Shown: positions 10,374 through 20,582 of the stretch, one piece after another | How the letters are laid out: each line of letters opens with the position of its first letter | Numbering within the stretch: the stretch's first letter is position 1 | Source of the DNA: Ruminococcus sp. AF46-10NS | Lineage (GTDB): Bacteria > Bacillota > Clostridia > Lachnospirales > Lachnospiraceae | Reading direction: 5' to 3' | DNA length: 64,000 bases | Assembly: GCF_003474435.1 (NCBI RefSeq) | Contig: NZ_QRNF01000005.1 | Location: forward strand, 70,303-134,302 | Position numbers and translations under genes: made by a program | The notes under the pieces: model-generated | The model's database searches: none | The model's input: the letters and a program-made list of their open reading frames with translations, nothing else | What the model was told of the DNA's origin: nothing

Positions 10374-11584
10374 TTATCCTTCTTTGTCACTGCCTTTCAG
10401 CACTCTGTTTAAGATATCTGCAAAAGGTTCCATTGCATTTCGGACTTCCTCCACTGTATTAGTCTGCGCACCGGCTTCCAGAAGCAGCGCCCTTGGTCTT
10501 AAATGGAGGTTGTAACGAAGACCTGCCAGATAAATTCCTCTGTAAAACTGCGGATAGTACTGCGCTGCCTGGTATTCCAGCTGGAAAGAAAATGCCAGAT
10601 TATCTTCTATGTAAGGGTTTGGAAGATAACTCACTGCCCCCTGATTGACCGTATAGCTCAGCCCGTTATAAAAAAGAATCTGAGCTGTTTGTTTCCATTG
10701 ATCTCCGTTACCAGATGACGGTCATCCGGCACTCCGTCCCGGTGAAGATCAATAACTACCTCCACTGTGGGATTTTCCTCCAGAACTTTTTCTATGGAAG
10801 AACGCGCATAGTCATAAGCTTTGCTCCGATCCAGCTCCCCGCCCATGATATCAAAAGCATCCGTTACATGGATCACCTTGTAGCCGTAATTTTTTTCCAG
10901 AATATCTGTGAGATAATTTCCCACTCCCACTATGGTATCTTCCGTTTCACCTTCCCTTGAATCGGAAAAAGTCTCCTGGGAATGGGTGTGGTAGATCAGA
11001 ATCTGGGGTACAGATGAATCCTGTTTAATGGACATATCTTCTTCCAGGAATCTTGTCCCGCTGATCTGCCCGGCATTGGTTTCCGTATTGGAATCCAGGA
11101 TAAAAAAATGGTTCATCACATAATCAAAATCAGCCAGTTTCGCCTGAGATAAATCGATCTGAGGATGAGGCAGTGCCACGGTTTCCTGCTCTTCTTTCTC
11201 TTCTTTCTCTTTTTTCTCTTCCACGCCACTCTTGCTTTCATCCACAATTTTGTCCTTCTCGGCCTGCGTCTCTTCTTGCCTCTCATCCCGACTGTCTGCA
11301 GCATCTTTCTCCGCCTCTGCCATCAGAAGTTCCTCCTGCTCTCTCCGATTCTCGGCTGCTACTTCTTCCCCCAGATGCTCTGCATTTTTTTCCTGCAAAA
11401 GCATCTCTGTTTCCCGATCTCTGCCGTTTTCCTCCTGCAAAGCCTTCTTTTCCAGAAAGCAGTACAGCGGCAGAGACCTGTAAACCTCTCCATGCCTGAA
11501 AAAATCTCCCGGAAGCGCGGCCACTACACAAAGAAAGATCAGGCTCAAAACCACGCAGAATGCCCTCTGGATATTCGTCACCAA
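10374..11584 (-). pseudogene. spoIIP: Stage II sporulation protein P, one frameshift
   Basis: Forespore-engulfment amidase/endopeptidase that thins septal peptidoglycan with SpoIID and SpoIIM. An N-terminal membrane segment (residues 8-27) is followed by a long Glu/Lys/Gln-rich linker (about 45-145). The SpoIIP domain follows with YHTHSQETF, DLHRDGVPD and, after the break, LLLEAGAQTNTVEE. The frame breaks near 10695: ATGGAAACAAACAG gives an early stop, whereas an extra G (GGGAAACAA) would continue G-K-Q-T-A-Q. Corrected length is 403 aa. The start is TTG at 11584 or GTG at 11581 after AGAGGTG. It follows gpr by about 20 bp. A real loss of SpoIIP would block engulfment, which argues for sequence error. 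Confidence 0.85.
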
Positions 11585-11604
11585 CGATCACCTCTTATGG
11601 TATT

Positions 11605-12534
11605 TTATGACCTGTCCTCTCTGATTAGACTATCGGAAAATGCCAGGTTCAGTCCCTCCGAAATTGTAAAGCTCAAATACTTGACAGTCTCATCCACATC
11701 CTTTGGAGTCACAAACATAGTATAAAGCTTTGGCGAGATCATTTCTTCCAGAAATTCCTTCTGCTCCTCTTCCTCCAGCGCATCCAGAAGATCTGACATG
11801 GAATCATGGACAATGGTAGCTGCATCTACCACTGTAGGCACCCCGATCCCTATTACCCTTACGGACAGATTCTCTTCGTTTAAGCCTTCTCTGTGATTTC
11901 CCACACCGGATCCCGGACTGATCCCTGTATCTGTGATCTGGATAGTCCGGTTCAGCCTCGCCGTACTTCTGGCAGCCAGCGCATCAATCGCAATCACCAC
12001 ATCCGGTTTTGTCTCTGCTACAACCCCCTGGACAATCTCCAGTGTCTCCATTCCAGTCTGCGCCATCACACCTGGAACAATTCCGCTGATCTGGTGCATT
12101 TTCATATGAGAACAGGATTTCAGACCATACTCCCGGATCACATGCCTTGTCATATGAATATTTCCCACTGCCCGGGGACCAAGGGAATCTGCTGTGATGT
12201 CCTGATTTCCCAGTCCTACCACAAGTACAGACTGCTGCTGACTGAAATCAATCAGTTCTTTTAAGTGATGCGCTACCTCCTCTGAAATCTCCCTGTGATA
12301 ATCCTCATCCGGCACGGAAAGATCCGGAGCCTCGATGGTAATATACGTTCCCTGGGGCTTTCCCATAGTCTTCGCACCATTTTCCGTTGTGATCCGAACA
12401 ACCGTAGTCCGCACATCTTTCTCCTTGTCGTACTTTTCCCGAACCTCCACTCCATGAACTTCCACGTTTTCCTCTTTGAAACGCTCTGTTGCCTCAAGTG
12501 CCAGATCCGTCCTGATCCTGTTCCTTCCTGCCAT
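11605..12534 (-). CDS. gpr: Germination protease GPR
   Basis: Spore protease (peptidase family A25) that degrades small acid-soluble spore proteins at germination and is made as a zymogen in the forespore. The whole chain, about 309 aa from the ATG at 12534 (AGAGGAG seven bases upstream), matches the family, including RTDLALEA near the start, VVGLGNQDITADSLGP, and ISPGSGVGNHREGL near residue 215. A ten-residue longer start at 12564 lacks its own ribosome site. It leads a run with spoIIP, lepA and hemW. It shows that the host belongs to a spore-forming lineage. Forespore sigma control is expected for the family, but I could not find a convincing sigma-G promoter. Confidence 0.96.
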   Translation of the reverse strand: MAGRNRIRTDLALEATERFKEENVEVHGVEVREKYDKEKDVRTTVVRITTENGAKTMGKPQGTYITIEAPDLSVPDEDYHREISEEVAHHLKELIDFSQQQSVLVVGLGNQDITADSLGPRAVGNIHMTRHVIREYGLKSCSHMKMHQISGIVPGVMAQTGMETLEIVQGVVAETKPDVVIAIDALAARSTARLNRTIQITDTGISPGSGVGNHREGLNEENLSVRVIGIGVPTVVDAATIVHDSMSDLLDALEEEEQKEFLEEMISPKLYTMFVTPKDVDETVKYLSFTISEGLNLAFSDSLIREDRS

Positions 12535-12706
12535 AAGCTCTCCTCTTCTCCTGATAAATTTCAATCGTCCGCTATCTATCCGCGAACATTACTGTATTTC
12601 TGTCTTATTCTTCCCTCGTTTTCCCATAAATATGTATCATTTCTCATATCACCCACAGCATTTGGTGTTTTTTTGTCATATTTTTGAGATTTCCGTAAAA
12701 AACATC

Positions 12707-12735
12707 TTGACATTTCCGCACACGTATAATAATAT
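12707..12735 (+). promoter_or_regulatory. rpsT promoter
   Basis: TTGACA (12707-12712) and a TAATAT -10 (12730-12735) are 17 bp apart. The AT-rich run TATAATAATATATATAA leaves the exact -10 register open. The leader to rpsT is about 85 nt; in other bacteria S20 represses its own mRNA through the leader, but I cannot show that here. Confidence 0.6.
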
Positions 12736-12823
12736 ATATAAGCATGTTTCATAGGAGCGCCCGTGTCTGTTCCTGTGAATGTAATTTTTTATATTATATT
12801 TTTAGGAATCGGAGGTGTACGAA

Positions 12824-13087
12824 TTGGCTAACATTAAATCCGCAAAGAAGAGAATCTTAGTTAACAGAACTAAGGCTGCAAGAAACAAAGCAATCCGTTC
12901 TGCAGTTAAGACTTCCATTAAGAAAGTTGAGACAGCAGTTGAGAATAAGGATAAGGCAGCTGCAGAGGTTGCTCTTAAGGACGCAATCTCCACAATCAGC
13001 AAAGCTACATCCAAGGGCGTTTACCACAAAAATAACTGCGCCAGAAAAATTTCCCGTCTTTCCAAAGCTGTCAACAGCATTGCGTAA
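12824..13087 (+). CDS. rpsT: 30S ribosomal protein S20
   Basis: Primary 16S-rRNA-binding protein of the small subunit. It is 87 aa, Lys/Ala-rich and helical, starting ANIKSAKKRI as in other S20 proteins. The start is TTG at 12824: GGAGG lies 8 bases upstream and the reading matches the S20 N-terminus, while a GTG nine bases earlier would add three foreign residues. TTG starts are a classic feature of rpsT and limit its translation. It is transcribed divergently from gpr and followed by a strong terminator. Confidence 0.97.
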   Translation: MANIKSAKKRILVNRTKAARNKAIRSAVKTSIKKVETAVENKDKAAAEVALKDAISTISKATSKGVYHKNNCARKISRLSKAVNSIA

Positions 13088-13130
13088 TAGACAACGGAAT
13101 ATTTTAGTTATAAGCTTATAAGTAAAAGGA

Positions 13131-13164
13131 AAGACAGTCGAACCGTCAGCGACTGTCTTTTTTG
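13131..13164 (+). terminator. rpsT terminator
   Basis: Perfect stem GACAGTCG / CGACTGTC with a 9-nt loop and a T6 run. Confidence 0.9.
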
Positions 13165-13198
13165 TATATAGATTTCTGTTTTGTATATAGATTTCTGC
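13161..13198. repeat. 19-bp tandem duplication
   Basis: TTTGTATATAGATTTCTGT occurs twice in direct tandem (the last base differs), just upstream of the metallopeptidase gene. Probably a small slippage duplication. Confidence 0.8.
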
Positions 13199-13219
13199 AT
13201 TGACCAAAAGGAGTTTTTT

Positions 13220-13792
13220 ATGATATCCCATCCCTTTCCCTACCGCATTATCCGCAGCAGCCGGAAAACCCTGGCGATCCAGGTCAGCGTTTCCGGTCAG
13301 GTAACTGTCCGCGCTCCACACACAATGCCAGATTCCACCATCCATCGTTTTCTCTCACAGAAAGAAAGCTGGATCCTGGAGCATCTCTCACACGCTGCCA
13401 CTGAGCCGGCACAGCCCCAGGCTGAAAACCCGCCTCTTTCGGAATTCCGCCGCAGTTATTATATGGAATCCGCCAGAAAAATATTCAAAAGAAAAACCGC
13501 AGCCTACGCCAGAAAAATGGGCGTAACCTACGGCCGTATCACGATCCGGGAACAAAAAACCCGCTGGGGAAGCTGCACCAGCGAAGGAAACCTGAACTTC
13601 AACTGGCGGCTGATCTTCGCCCCGGAAAAAGTCCTGGATTATGTTGTAGTACACGAACTTTCCCACAGAAAAGAAATGAATCATTCCCCTGCCTTTTATG
13701 CAGTGGTGGCATCTGTGATGCCGGAGTATAAAGCCTGCGAAAAATGGCTCAGGGACAACGGAGCGACCCTGTGGCAGAACCCGTCTCCGTAA
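13220..13792 (+). CDS. YgjP-like zinc metallopeptidase (DUF45/M48-type)
   Basis: A 190-aa protein of the YgjP/DUF45 family with zinc motif HELSH (about residue 146), followed by a conserved downstream region, and the family signature TRWGSC (about 115). Probably a cytosolic metal-dependent peptidase; substrates are unknown, though relatives sit with nucleases and restriction systems. AAGGAG lies 6 bases before the ATG at 13220, which I prefer to a 13-residue longer start. It follows rpsT in the same direction and converges with holA, with a 3-bp gap between the stops. Confidence 0.88.
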   Translation: MISHPFPYRIIRSSRKTLAIQVSVSGQVTVRAPHTMPDSTIHRFLSQKESWILEHLSHAATEPAQPQAENPPLSEFRRSYYMESARKIFKRKTAAYARKMGVTYGRITIREQKTRWGSCTSEGNLNFNWRLIFAPEKVLDYVVVHELSHRKEMNHSPAFYAVVASVMPEYKACEKWLRDNGATLWQNPSP

Positions 13793-13795
13793 AAC

Positions 13796-14791
13796 TCAGG
13801 CTCTCACTGCTCTCGCCGAGCTGTACTTCACGATCAGAAGCTCCACGCTGAGCACATCTCCAAGTGTACCTGTCTTTACCGCCTCTTCCGCATCCACAAA
13901 ATCCCGCACAGCATTCTCCAACTCTTCCACAGTGTAGGATCTGGCACAGGATGCCAGGTTCCGCACAACAAAAGAGGGTACTCCCAGTTTGGAAGCGATC
14001 TCGGTTTGAGAAAGACCCTCCTGTGACATTTTCTTGGTCAGGCAGATCTGACGAAACTGTTTCGCCAAAAGAAACAATATCCGCATCGGCGGTTCCCGAA
14101 GAGTCAGAAGGTCATAGTACAGATCCAGGGCCCGCTTCTGGTTCTTCTCCGTCACCGCACGCACCATATCAAAGATCTTATTGGTTGTCTGCGTGGTACA
14201 GACAGCCTGGATATCTGCAGCCGTCACAACATCTCTTCCGACCGTATAGGAGATCAGCTTTTCCAGCTCCATCCTTATATTTCCCATATCTGTTCCCGTC
14301 ATGGTCAGCAGAAGCTCCACATCTCTCTGGGTGATCCTGCGGCCATTTTTTCCAAGGATTCCTGCTGCCCACCGCATAAGAGTCTTTTCATCCTGCTGTT
14401 TAAATTCCCCGATGCTGCCGCAGGCTTTTACCGCCTTGTACATACGGCTTCTCTTATCTACTTCAGACTCGCAGAACACCAGATACAGATAATCAGGCAG
14501 AGCTTTCATATAATCTGCCAGTTCCTCACATTTGTTCTTAAAGAATCCCGTATCCTCAAGAAGGACTACTCTTCGCTCTGCAAAAAAGGGCATGGTATCA
14601 CAAAGACTCAAAAGCTCCCGGACATCGATCCCCTTCCCCTCATATCTGGTAAAATTCATGGTATCATCGTCCGGGTTCAGAGCCTTCACCAGATTTCTTT
14701 TATATTGCTGTTTCAGATAGGCTTCCTCACCGTAAAGGAGATATGCCTGCTTAAATTTTCCTGTTTTAATATCTTCCTGAATATTCTTCAA
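13796..14791 (-). CDS. holA: DNA polymerase III delta subunit
   Basis: Clamp-loader delta subunit that opens the beta sliding clamp. The N-terminal region carries the QAYLLYGEEAYL motif typical of HolA. An AAA+-like middle and a C-terminal helical collar domain follow (FLLAKQFRQICLTKKM, about 250). The reading frame is open upstream to 14890, but the likely start is TTG at 14791 with AGGGG 8 bases ahead, giving 331 aa, the normal length. The 33 extra upstream residues do not look like HolA. It is divergent from the DUF6465 gene. Confidence 0.94.
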   Translation of the reverse strand: MKNIQEDIKTGKFKQAYLLYGEEAYLKQQYKRNLVKALNPDDDTMNFTRYEGKGIDVRELLSLCDTMPFFAERRVVLLEDTGFFKNKCEELADYMKALPDYLYLVFCESEVDKRSRMYKAVKACGSIGEFKQQDEKTLMRWAAGILGKNGRRITQRDVELLLTMTGTDMGNIRMELEKLISYTVGRDVVTAADIQAVCTTQTTNKIFDMVRAVTEKNQKRALDLYYDLLTLREPPMRILFLLAKQFRQICLTKKMSQEGLSQTEIASKLGVPSFVVRNLASCARSYTVEELENAVRDFVDAEEAVKTGTLGDVLSVELLIVKYSSARAVRA

Positions 14792-14962
14792 TCTCTGTAC
14801 CCCTGTCTGATTTTCTCTGTAATCCAGTTTATACGACAACTGCCGGAAATGCAACACCCAAGCAAAAATTTGACTTTCCACCGGATTCATGATACTGTAA
14901 ACAGGTACATATTCCGGCAGATCCGTTCTGTCAGCGAAATATGCGGAAGGGAGTGTTCCATT

Positions 14963-15370
14963 ATGGAAAAAAGAAGAAACAGCAGAACAAGCAACCTGAA
15001 GAGCGCAACCACCAAGGCCAAAGCTACCGTGAAATCAACTGTAGAAAAGATTGAAAAAACACCTGCAGCTGAAAAAACCGTTAAAGCAGTCAAAAAGGCA
15101 ACAGAGACTGTAGCAGCCAAGGCACCAGAAGTAGTAGAAGAAGTCAAAAACACTGTAAAAAATCATAAGATCAGCGGCATCACACTTGAAATTTTTGAGA
15201 CATCCATCACAGTTGCCGACCTTGAGGCAGCTGTTAAGAAAGATGCAGAAGCAAAGGGCCTGAAAGGCAAAGAGCTCCACATCTATGTAAATGCAGAAGA
15301 AAGAGCAGCTTACTACACTGCTGACGGAGAAGGTTCCGACGATTACAGGATCGATCTGGCCACTCTGTAA
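14963..15370 (+). CDS. DUF6465 family protein
   Basis: A 135-aa protein. The first 75 residues are Lys/Ala/Thr-rich and coiled, histone-H1-like in composition (TTKAKATVKSTVEKIEK). The last 60 are a compact domain with GKELHIYVNAEERAAYY, found in many Lachnospiraceae and named DUF6465. The function is unknown. The start at 14963 follows GAAGGGAG. An upstream extension of the open frame overlaps holA and is not coding. The basic tail could bind DNA or RNA; this is inferred from composition only. Confidence 0.75.
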   Translation: MEKRRNSRTSNLKSATTKAKATVKSTVEKIEKTPAAEKTVKAVKKATETVAAKAPEVVEEVKNTVKNHKISGITLEIFETSITVADLEAAVKKDAEAKGLKGKELHIYVNAEERAAYYTADGEGSDDYRIDLATL

Positions 15371-15432
15371 GCTCCGGCGGATCTGTTCCGCGATCGCTTA
15401 CTATGCCGGTCTGTCTGTGACATTCCGGAAAC

Positions 15433-15490
15433 GCAAAAAGCCATGCACAGGACATTTTCATCCGGTCCCGCTGCATGACTTTTCTTTTTT
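15433..15490. terminator. Bidirectional terminator between DUF6465 and glpK
   Basis: The arms GCCATGCACAGGAC and GTCCCGCTGCATGAC pair around an 11-nt loop, with A-rich sequence on the left and TTTTCTTTTTT on the right, so it can serve both converging genes. Confidence 0.75.
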
Positions 15491-15495
15491 ATCTT

Positions 15496-17046
<1,551 letters not shown>

Positions 17047-17622
17047 TCATAATTCCCATACCTTCTGATTTGTAGTGGAAACCGCTGCTGCCCCCGCACC
17101 CAGGGCCCCCATCACATCCTCCTTATCGGAGATCAAACCACCTGCGATCACAGGCACCTTGCTTGTTTTACATATCTGTTTAAGAATCTTCGGCATCAGT
17201 CCCGGCAGAACCTCCACCACATCCGGCAGCTGCTCATGCTGATTTCCCAGATTCTCAATATTCTTGATCGCCATGGAATCAATAAGAAAAAAACGCAGAA
17301 CTGTATACATTCCAAGCTTCTTCGCCCTGTTGATCATGGATGCTTTTGTTGAAATGATTCCATCTGCATGGATATTTTTGCAAATATAATCCACAGAAAC
17401 CTCTTTTGAGCTTAAACCTGTGATCAGGTCTATATGTGCCATCGCGATCTTCCCCGCCTGGTGGATCCGCTCCACAATTCCCCCAATAGAACGGATATCT
17501 CCATACAGGATAAAGATCACGGTAAGCTCCTCTCTGCCCAGACAGTTCTGAAGTCCCTGTTCATCCTTTACAGCCGCTATGATCGGGTTCGCCTCGATCG
17601 CGTCCAGAAATTCTTTGTTCAT
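17047..17622 (-). CDS. glpP: Glycerol-3-phosphate responsive antiterminator (GlpP)
   Basis: GlpP family RNA-binding antiterminator. In Bacillus, GlpP with glycerol 3-phosphate binds leader mRNA of glp operons and prevents termination. The protein is 191 aa with a TIM-barrel-like repeat pattern (HIDLITGLSS, DGIISTKASMI, VEVLPGLMPKI, VIAGGLISDKEDV, GAAAVSTTN). The start is ATG at 17622, with GGAGGA 9 bases before it; 17 extra upstream codons are not family-like. It is immediately upstream of glpK. Two leaders elsewhere in the window (23561-23627 and 28388-28455) share a structured target-like element, giving it plausible partners. Confidence 0.92.
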   Translation of the reverse strand: MNKEFLDAIEANPIIAAVKDEQGLQNCLGREELTVIFILYGDIRSIGGIVERIHQAGKIAMAHIDLITGLSSKEVSVDYICKNIHADGIISTKASMINRAKKLGMYTVLRFFLIDSMAIKNIENLGNQHEQLPDVVEVLPGLMPKILKQICKTSKVPVIAGGLISDKEDVMGALGAGAAAVSTTNQKVWEL

Positions 17623-17795
17623 CTTCTTTCTTCCTCCGCAATGTTCACACAATATCATCATATCTCCGCGCATTGTTTGAAGATATTATTCTTATTGTAT
17701 CAGTTTATTGCTTCAAAGACCAGACGCATTTGCCAAATATATCTGTTTTATTTCCGGCTGTATTACAATTCTCAGACAATCTTCTTCTCTGGTAA

Positions 17796-17832
17796 AAGAA
17801 AGGAAGCCCTTATGGACTTCCCTTCTGCAGAT
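17796..17832 (-). terminator. Terminator of the Ldh_2 gene
   Basis: On the minus strand GAAGGGAAGTCC / GGGCTTCCTTTC form a stem followed by TTTT, directly after the dehydrogenase stop. Confidence 0.7.
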
Positions 17833-17835
17833 ACA

Positions 17836-18954
17836 TTATTTCTCAAACGGGAATTTGAACTGTGTAAGTCCGAATTCATCACGAAGTCCGATAAACTCTT
17901 TCTGAACTGCCTCTGTCACCGGAACTCCCTTATCCTTACGATACATCCATACATCATATTCCTTCTCGCCTGCTGTGTAGATACGTTCCTGTCCAGGAGC
18001 CTTCTCGGAGCCTCTCAGGTCTCTCAGGATATCACCGCATGTTTTCTTGAATGCCTCTGCACCCATAAATGCCTCTGTGTCGATAGCAATAAAGAAATGT
18101 CCAAGATGATATGGACGGATCTTTCCTTCCTCATCCTTACCATCCAGAGCTTTCAGGAAGAGACCGGACTGAAGAGCTGCGGAAAGGATCTCAACAACAG
18201 TAGAGTATCCGTATCCCTTATATCCTCCAGTTGTCTCACCAAATCCACCGAGAGGAGCAAGTGCTGCCTGCTGGCTTCTGATCTTCTTAAGGATCTCTGC
18301 ACTGTCTGTAAGCTCCTCTCCTTCTCTGGAAATAACAAGACCTTTAGGAGTATCATGGTTGATACGTGCGTAGTATTCGATCTTGCCATTCTGGATAACA
18401 GATGTTGCACAGTCCAGTGTAAATGGGAACGGCTCATCTGTAGGCATACTAAATGTCAGTGGGTTGGTTCCAAGCATATTTTCAACACCAAATGTCGGTG
18501 CAACAGATGGTCTTGCGTTGGTACCGCTGATACCGATCATATTCTCCTTTGCTGCGAGACCTGTCCAGTAGCCTGCGATTCCATAATGGGAAGAGTTACG
18601 GACTGCAACCATACCCATGCCGTATTTATGTGCTTTTTCGATACACATGTCCATAGCCTTCTTGCTGGCAACCATTCCCATACCATCGTTGGCATCGAGA
18701 ACTGCAGTTGTTGGTGTCTCTTTAAGGATATCGATCTTTGTTACTGGATTTAAGATTCCGGATTTGATACGGTCGATATAGATCGGTTTAAAACGGTTGC
18801 AGCCATGGCTCTCGATTCCACGTCTGTCACTTTCCAGAAGTACGTCAGCGCAAAGTCTTGCATCCTCCGTCGGAACTCCCATTTTCTCAAATACTGCAGT
18901 CATAAAATCGTCTGCAAGCTGCCAGGAAATAAAAGGTCTTGTTTCTTTCTCCAT
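17836..18954 (-). CDS. Malate/L-lactate dehydrogenase family (Ldh_2) oxidoreductase
   Basis: NAD(P)-dependent 2-hydroxyacid dehydrogenase of the Ldh_2 family (AllD/YlbC/ComC type), not the classical Rossmann LDH. The 372-aa chain has SDRRGIESHGCNRF (about 47-60), the catalytic-His region VAVRNSSHYGIAGYW (about 116-130), NARPSVAPTFG, and GGYKGYGYS (about 242-250). GGAGG lies 8 bases ahead of the ATG. It is a single gene between glpP and the glycerophosphodiesterase, all on one strand. The substrate cannot be fixed; malate, lactate, ureidoglycolate and 2,3-diketogulonate are all used by relatives. Its place inside a glycerol-phosphate locus is suggestive only. Confidence 0.9.
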   Translation of the reverse strand: MEKETRPFISWQLADDFMTAVFEKMGVPTEDARLCADVLLESDRRGIESHGCNRFKPIYIDRIKSGILNPVTKIDILKETPTTAVLDANDGMGMVASKKAMDMCIEKAHKYGMGMVAVRNSSHYGIAGYWTGLAAKENMIGISGTNARPSVAPTFGVENMLGTNPLTFSMPTDEPFPFTLDCATSVIQNGKIEYYARINHDTPKGLVISREGEELTDSAEILKKIRSQQAALAPLGGFGETTGGYKGYGYSTVVEILSAALQSGLFLKALDGKDEEGKIRPYHLGHFFIAIDTEAFMGAEAFKKTCGDILRDLRGSEKAPGQERIYTAGEKEYDVWMYRKDKGVPVTEAVQKEFIGLRDEFGLTQFKFPFEK

Positions 18955-19054
18955 TGTAAAAATCCTCCATATACATTATTATAGTTTTTTATTTTACTTA
19001 TATAGATCTGCAGCAGGACCCCCTCCTGCCGGAGATGTAAACACAACCTGCAGT

Positions 19055-19122
19055 AAAGCGGACATTCGCAATCCGCTTCGCTACTTGCTCATGAACGCAG
19101 TCGCTTCGCGATCTGCGTTCAA
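19055..19122. repeat. Palindromic intergenic repeat, copy 5 (longest form)
   Basis: AAAGCGGACATTCGCAATCC then GCTTCGCTACTTGCTCATGA, then ACGCAGTCGCTTCGCGATCT with GCGTTC. The unit holds two nested palindromes: GCGGA..TCCGC, and GAACGCAG/CTGCGTTC around TCGCTTCGCGA. It lies in the gap between the phosphodiesterase stop and the Ldh_2 gene. Confidence 0.65.
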
Positions 19123-19175
19123 ATTCAGCCAGCCTCCTGTATGTACCTCACAGAAAGCGTCTTTGCATCACAGTG

Positions 19176-19907
19176 TCAATCCTCGTCTGCCACTGCTCTG
19201 CCTCTGTCAGGATAATTGGTGATAATGGAGTTTACTCCCCATTTCTTCATCCTTCTCATATCCTCTTCCTCATTTACAGTCCAGACATTTACCCCAATGC
19301 CGTTCTGTGAACAGCTGCGTACATGCTCTTCTTCCAGATATTTCAGATTCGGATGATAATACTGAACATCACAATTTCTCGCATAAACGCCTGCATTGTC
19401 CACATATTTATCTACCAGAAAACCACCTGCAATGGTTTCATCGCTCTGTCTGCACAGTACGATGGAAGCATTATTAAAGGAAGAAAGAATTATCCGATCC
19501 TCCAGTCCGTATTCACAGATCATGTCGATCACTTTCTCTTCCATACCACCATAATAATAAACACTGTTCTTCAACTCAATGTTGGTGATCAGATCTTCCT
19601 CCTCAGCCATCCATTCCAAATACTCTCTCAGAGTCGGGATCTGAAGTCTGCCGAATTTTCCGGCAAATTTATCCGGATAGCTGCAATCCAGTTTACACAG
19701 TTCATCATATGTAAGATCATAGATATATCCGCTTCCATCTGTGGTACGGTCAACCTTCTCATCGTGCATGATCACCGGAACCAGATCCTTGGTCAGCTGT
19801 ACATCAAGCTCAATTCCCTCGCATCCAGCCTCCACAGCTTTCTGAAACGCCAGCATTGTATTCTCCGGATATTCTCCGCTGAAACCACGATGTCCAAATA
19901 CTTTCAT
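19176..19907 (-). CDS. Glycerophosphodiester phosphodiesterase
   Basis: Cytosolic GDPD, UgpQ-like: it hydrolyses glycerophosphodiesters to glycerol 3-phosphate and an alcohol. It has the family signature GHRGFSGEYPENTMLAF (about 5-21), metal-binding ELDVQLTKD (about 37-45), the HDEKVDRTTDG catalytic loop (about 50-60), INIELKNS-type sequence (about 113), and the C-terminal VNVWTVNEE and GVNSIITNYPD. It is 243 aa from the ATG at 19907; GGAGG lies 9 bases ahead, while the ATG three codons upstream touches that site. There is no signal peptide, so it acts inside the cell. It fits the Ugp-like importer at 24.8-27.9 kb: import, hydrolysis, then GlpO or lipid synthesis. Confidence 0.96.
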   Translation of the reverse strand: MKVFGHRGFSGEYPENTMLAFQKAVEAGCEGIELDVQLTKDLVPVIMHDEKVDRTTDGSGYIYDLTYDELCKLDCSYPDKFAGKFGRLQIPTLREYLEWMAEEEDLITNIELKNSVYYYGGMEEKVIDMICEYGLEDRIILSSFNNASIVLCRQSDETIAGGFLVDKYVDNAGVYARNCDVQYYHPNLKYLEEEHVRSCSQNGIGVNVWTVNEEEDMRRMKKWGVNSIITNYPDRGRAVADED

Positions 19908-19970
19908 TCTAATCATCCTCCATTCAATGCATTACATCGTTATGAGCATTTTTGCTAATTCATATTTCTG

Positions 19971-19999
19971 ATTATATCATAGCATTTATTTATTTTCAA
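19971..19999 (-). promoter_or_regulatory. Glycerophosphodiesterase promoter
   Basis: Minus-strand TTGAAA (19999-19994), a 17-bp spacer and TATAAT (19976-19971), in very AT-rich DNA. Confidence 0.75.
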
Positions 20000-20103
20000 C
20001 ATTTTTTGTCTATTTTTTTATATTTTTTTGTTGCTTTTTAATTAATTATTCTTTTTCTTATTATTATTTTTTGTGCATTTTGTATATTTCATTTCATAGC
20101 AAA

Positions 20104-20147
20104 CAAAGCGATAAAAAAGCCTTTTCAGGTTTATTTTATTCGCTTTG
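20104..20147 (-). terminator. Hairpin ending the glpO operon
   Basis: CAAAGCGATAAAAAAGCC pairs almost fully with GGTTTATTTTATTCGCTTTG around TTTTCA. The stem itself is rich in A and T rather than followed by a clean T run. Confidence 0.55.
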
Positions 20148-20205
20148 TCTGCCGGAGGGCTGACATATTATAAGCATACAGATCGCCATATATATCCTTT
20201 GCAGA

Positions 20206-20577
20206 TCACTGTATGATCTGCTTCACATTTCCTGTAGCCACGATATCCACGCCTGTACCTGCTGCATTCTCCAGGATCACATCTCCGATCTGAACCGGTG
20301 CTTCCACACATACATCCCTCAGTGCATCCACACAGTTAAAAATCTTTCCTTTCGGAATATCCCGCGCTGTCTTTACTGACACCACCGGCATGCTTCCATT
20401 TTTCACACGTACGGTCGTTGTCACGATCCTGGTTGGATCTGTCACTTCCTTCACTGCATATTCCGCACCTTTTTTACAGGTATTTCCTGTGACGGAAACG
20501 ATCTCTTTTCCATTCATTTCCACCAGAAGGGCGCATCCCATGGGGCATCCGATACAAGTAAGATTCCTTTTTTCCAT
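20206..20577 (-). CDS. DUF1667 protein, third gene of anaerobic G3P dehydrogenase operon
   Basis: A 123-aa DUF1667 protein. Four conserved cysteines lie in the first 45 residues (CIGCPMGCAL and GNTCKKG), a pattern suited to metal or Fe-S binding, followed by a domain with VKTARDIPKGKIF. In Clostridia this family almost always follows a GlpA-like FAD protein and a FAD/NAD oxidoreductase, as here. The role is probably small-subunit or electron transfer; it is not proven. I prefer ATG at 20577 with GGAGG 10 bases upstream; a GTG at 20586 overlapping the preceding stop is possible. Confidence 0.88.
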   Translation of the reverse strand: MEKRNLTCIGCPMGCALLVEMNGKEIVSVTGNTCKKGAEYAVKEVTDPTRIVTTTVRVKNGSMPVVSVKTARDIPKGKIFNCVDALRDVCVEAPVQIGDVILENAAGTGVDIVATGNVKQIIQ

Positions 20578-20582
20578 TTTTA

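Noticed and set aside
14705..14962. N-terminal extension of the DUF6465 protein
   Set aside because: Overlaps holA on the other strand; the ATG at 14963 has a good ribosome site and begins the family-like sequence.
17623..17795. A third copy of the antitermination element ahead of glpP-glpK
   Set aside because: No ATTGAGAA loop or overlapping hairpins are present; only a TACAAT -10-like sequence was found.
17434..18753. A 439-aa plus-strand open frame
   Set aside because: Antisense to glpP and the Ldh_2 gene; Cys-rich and without family features.
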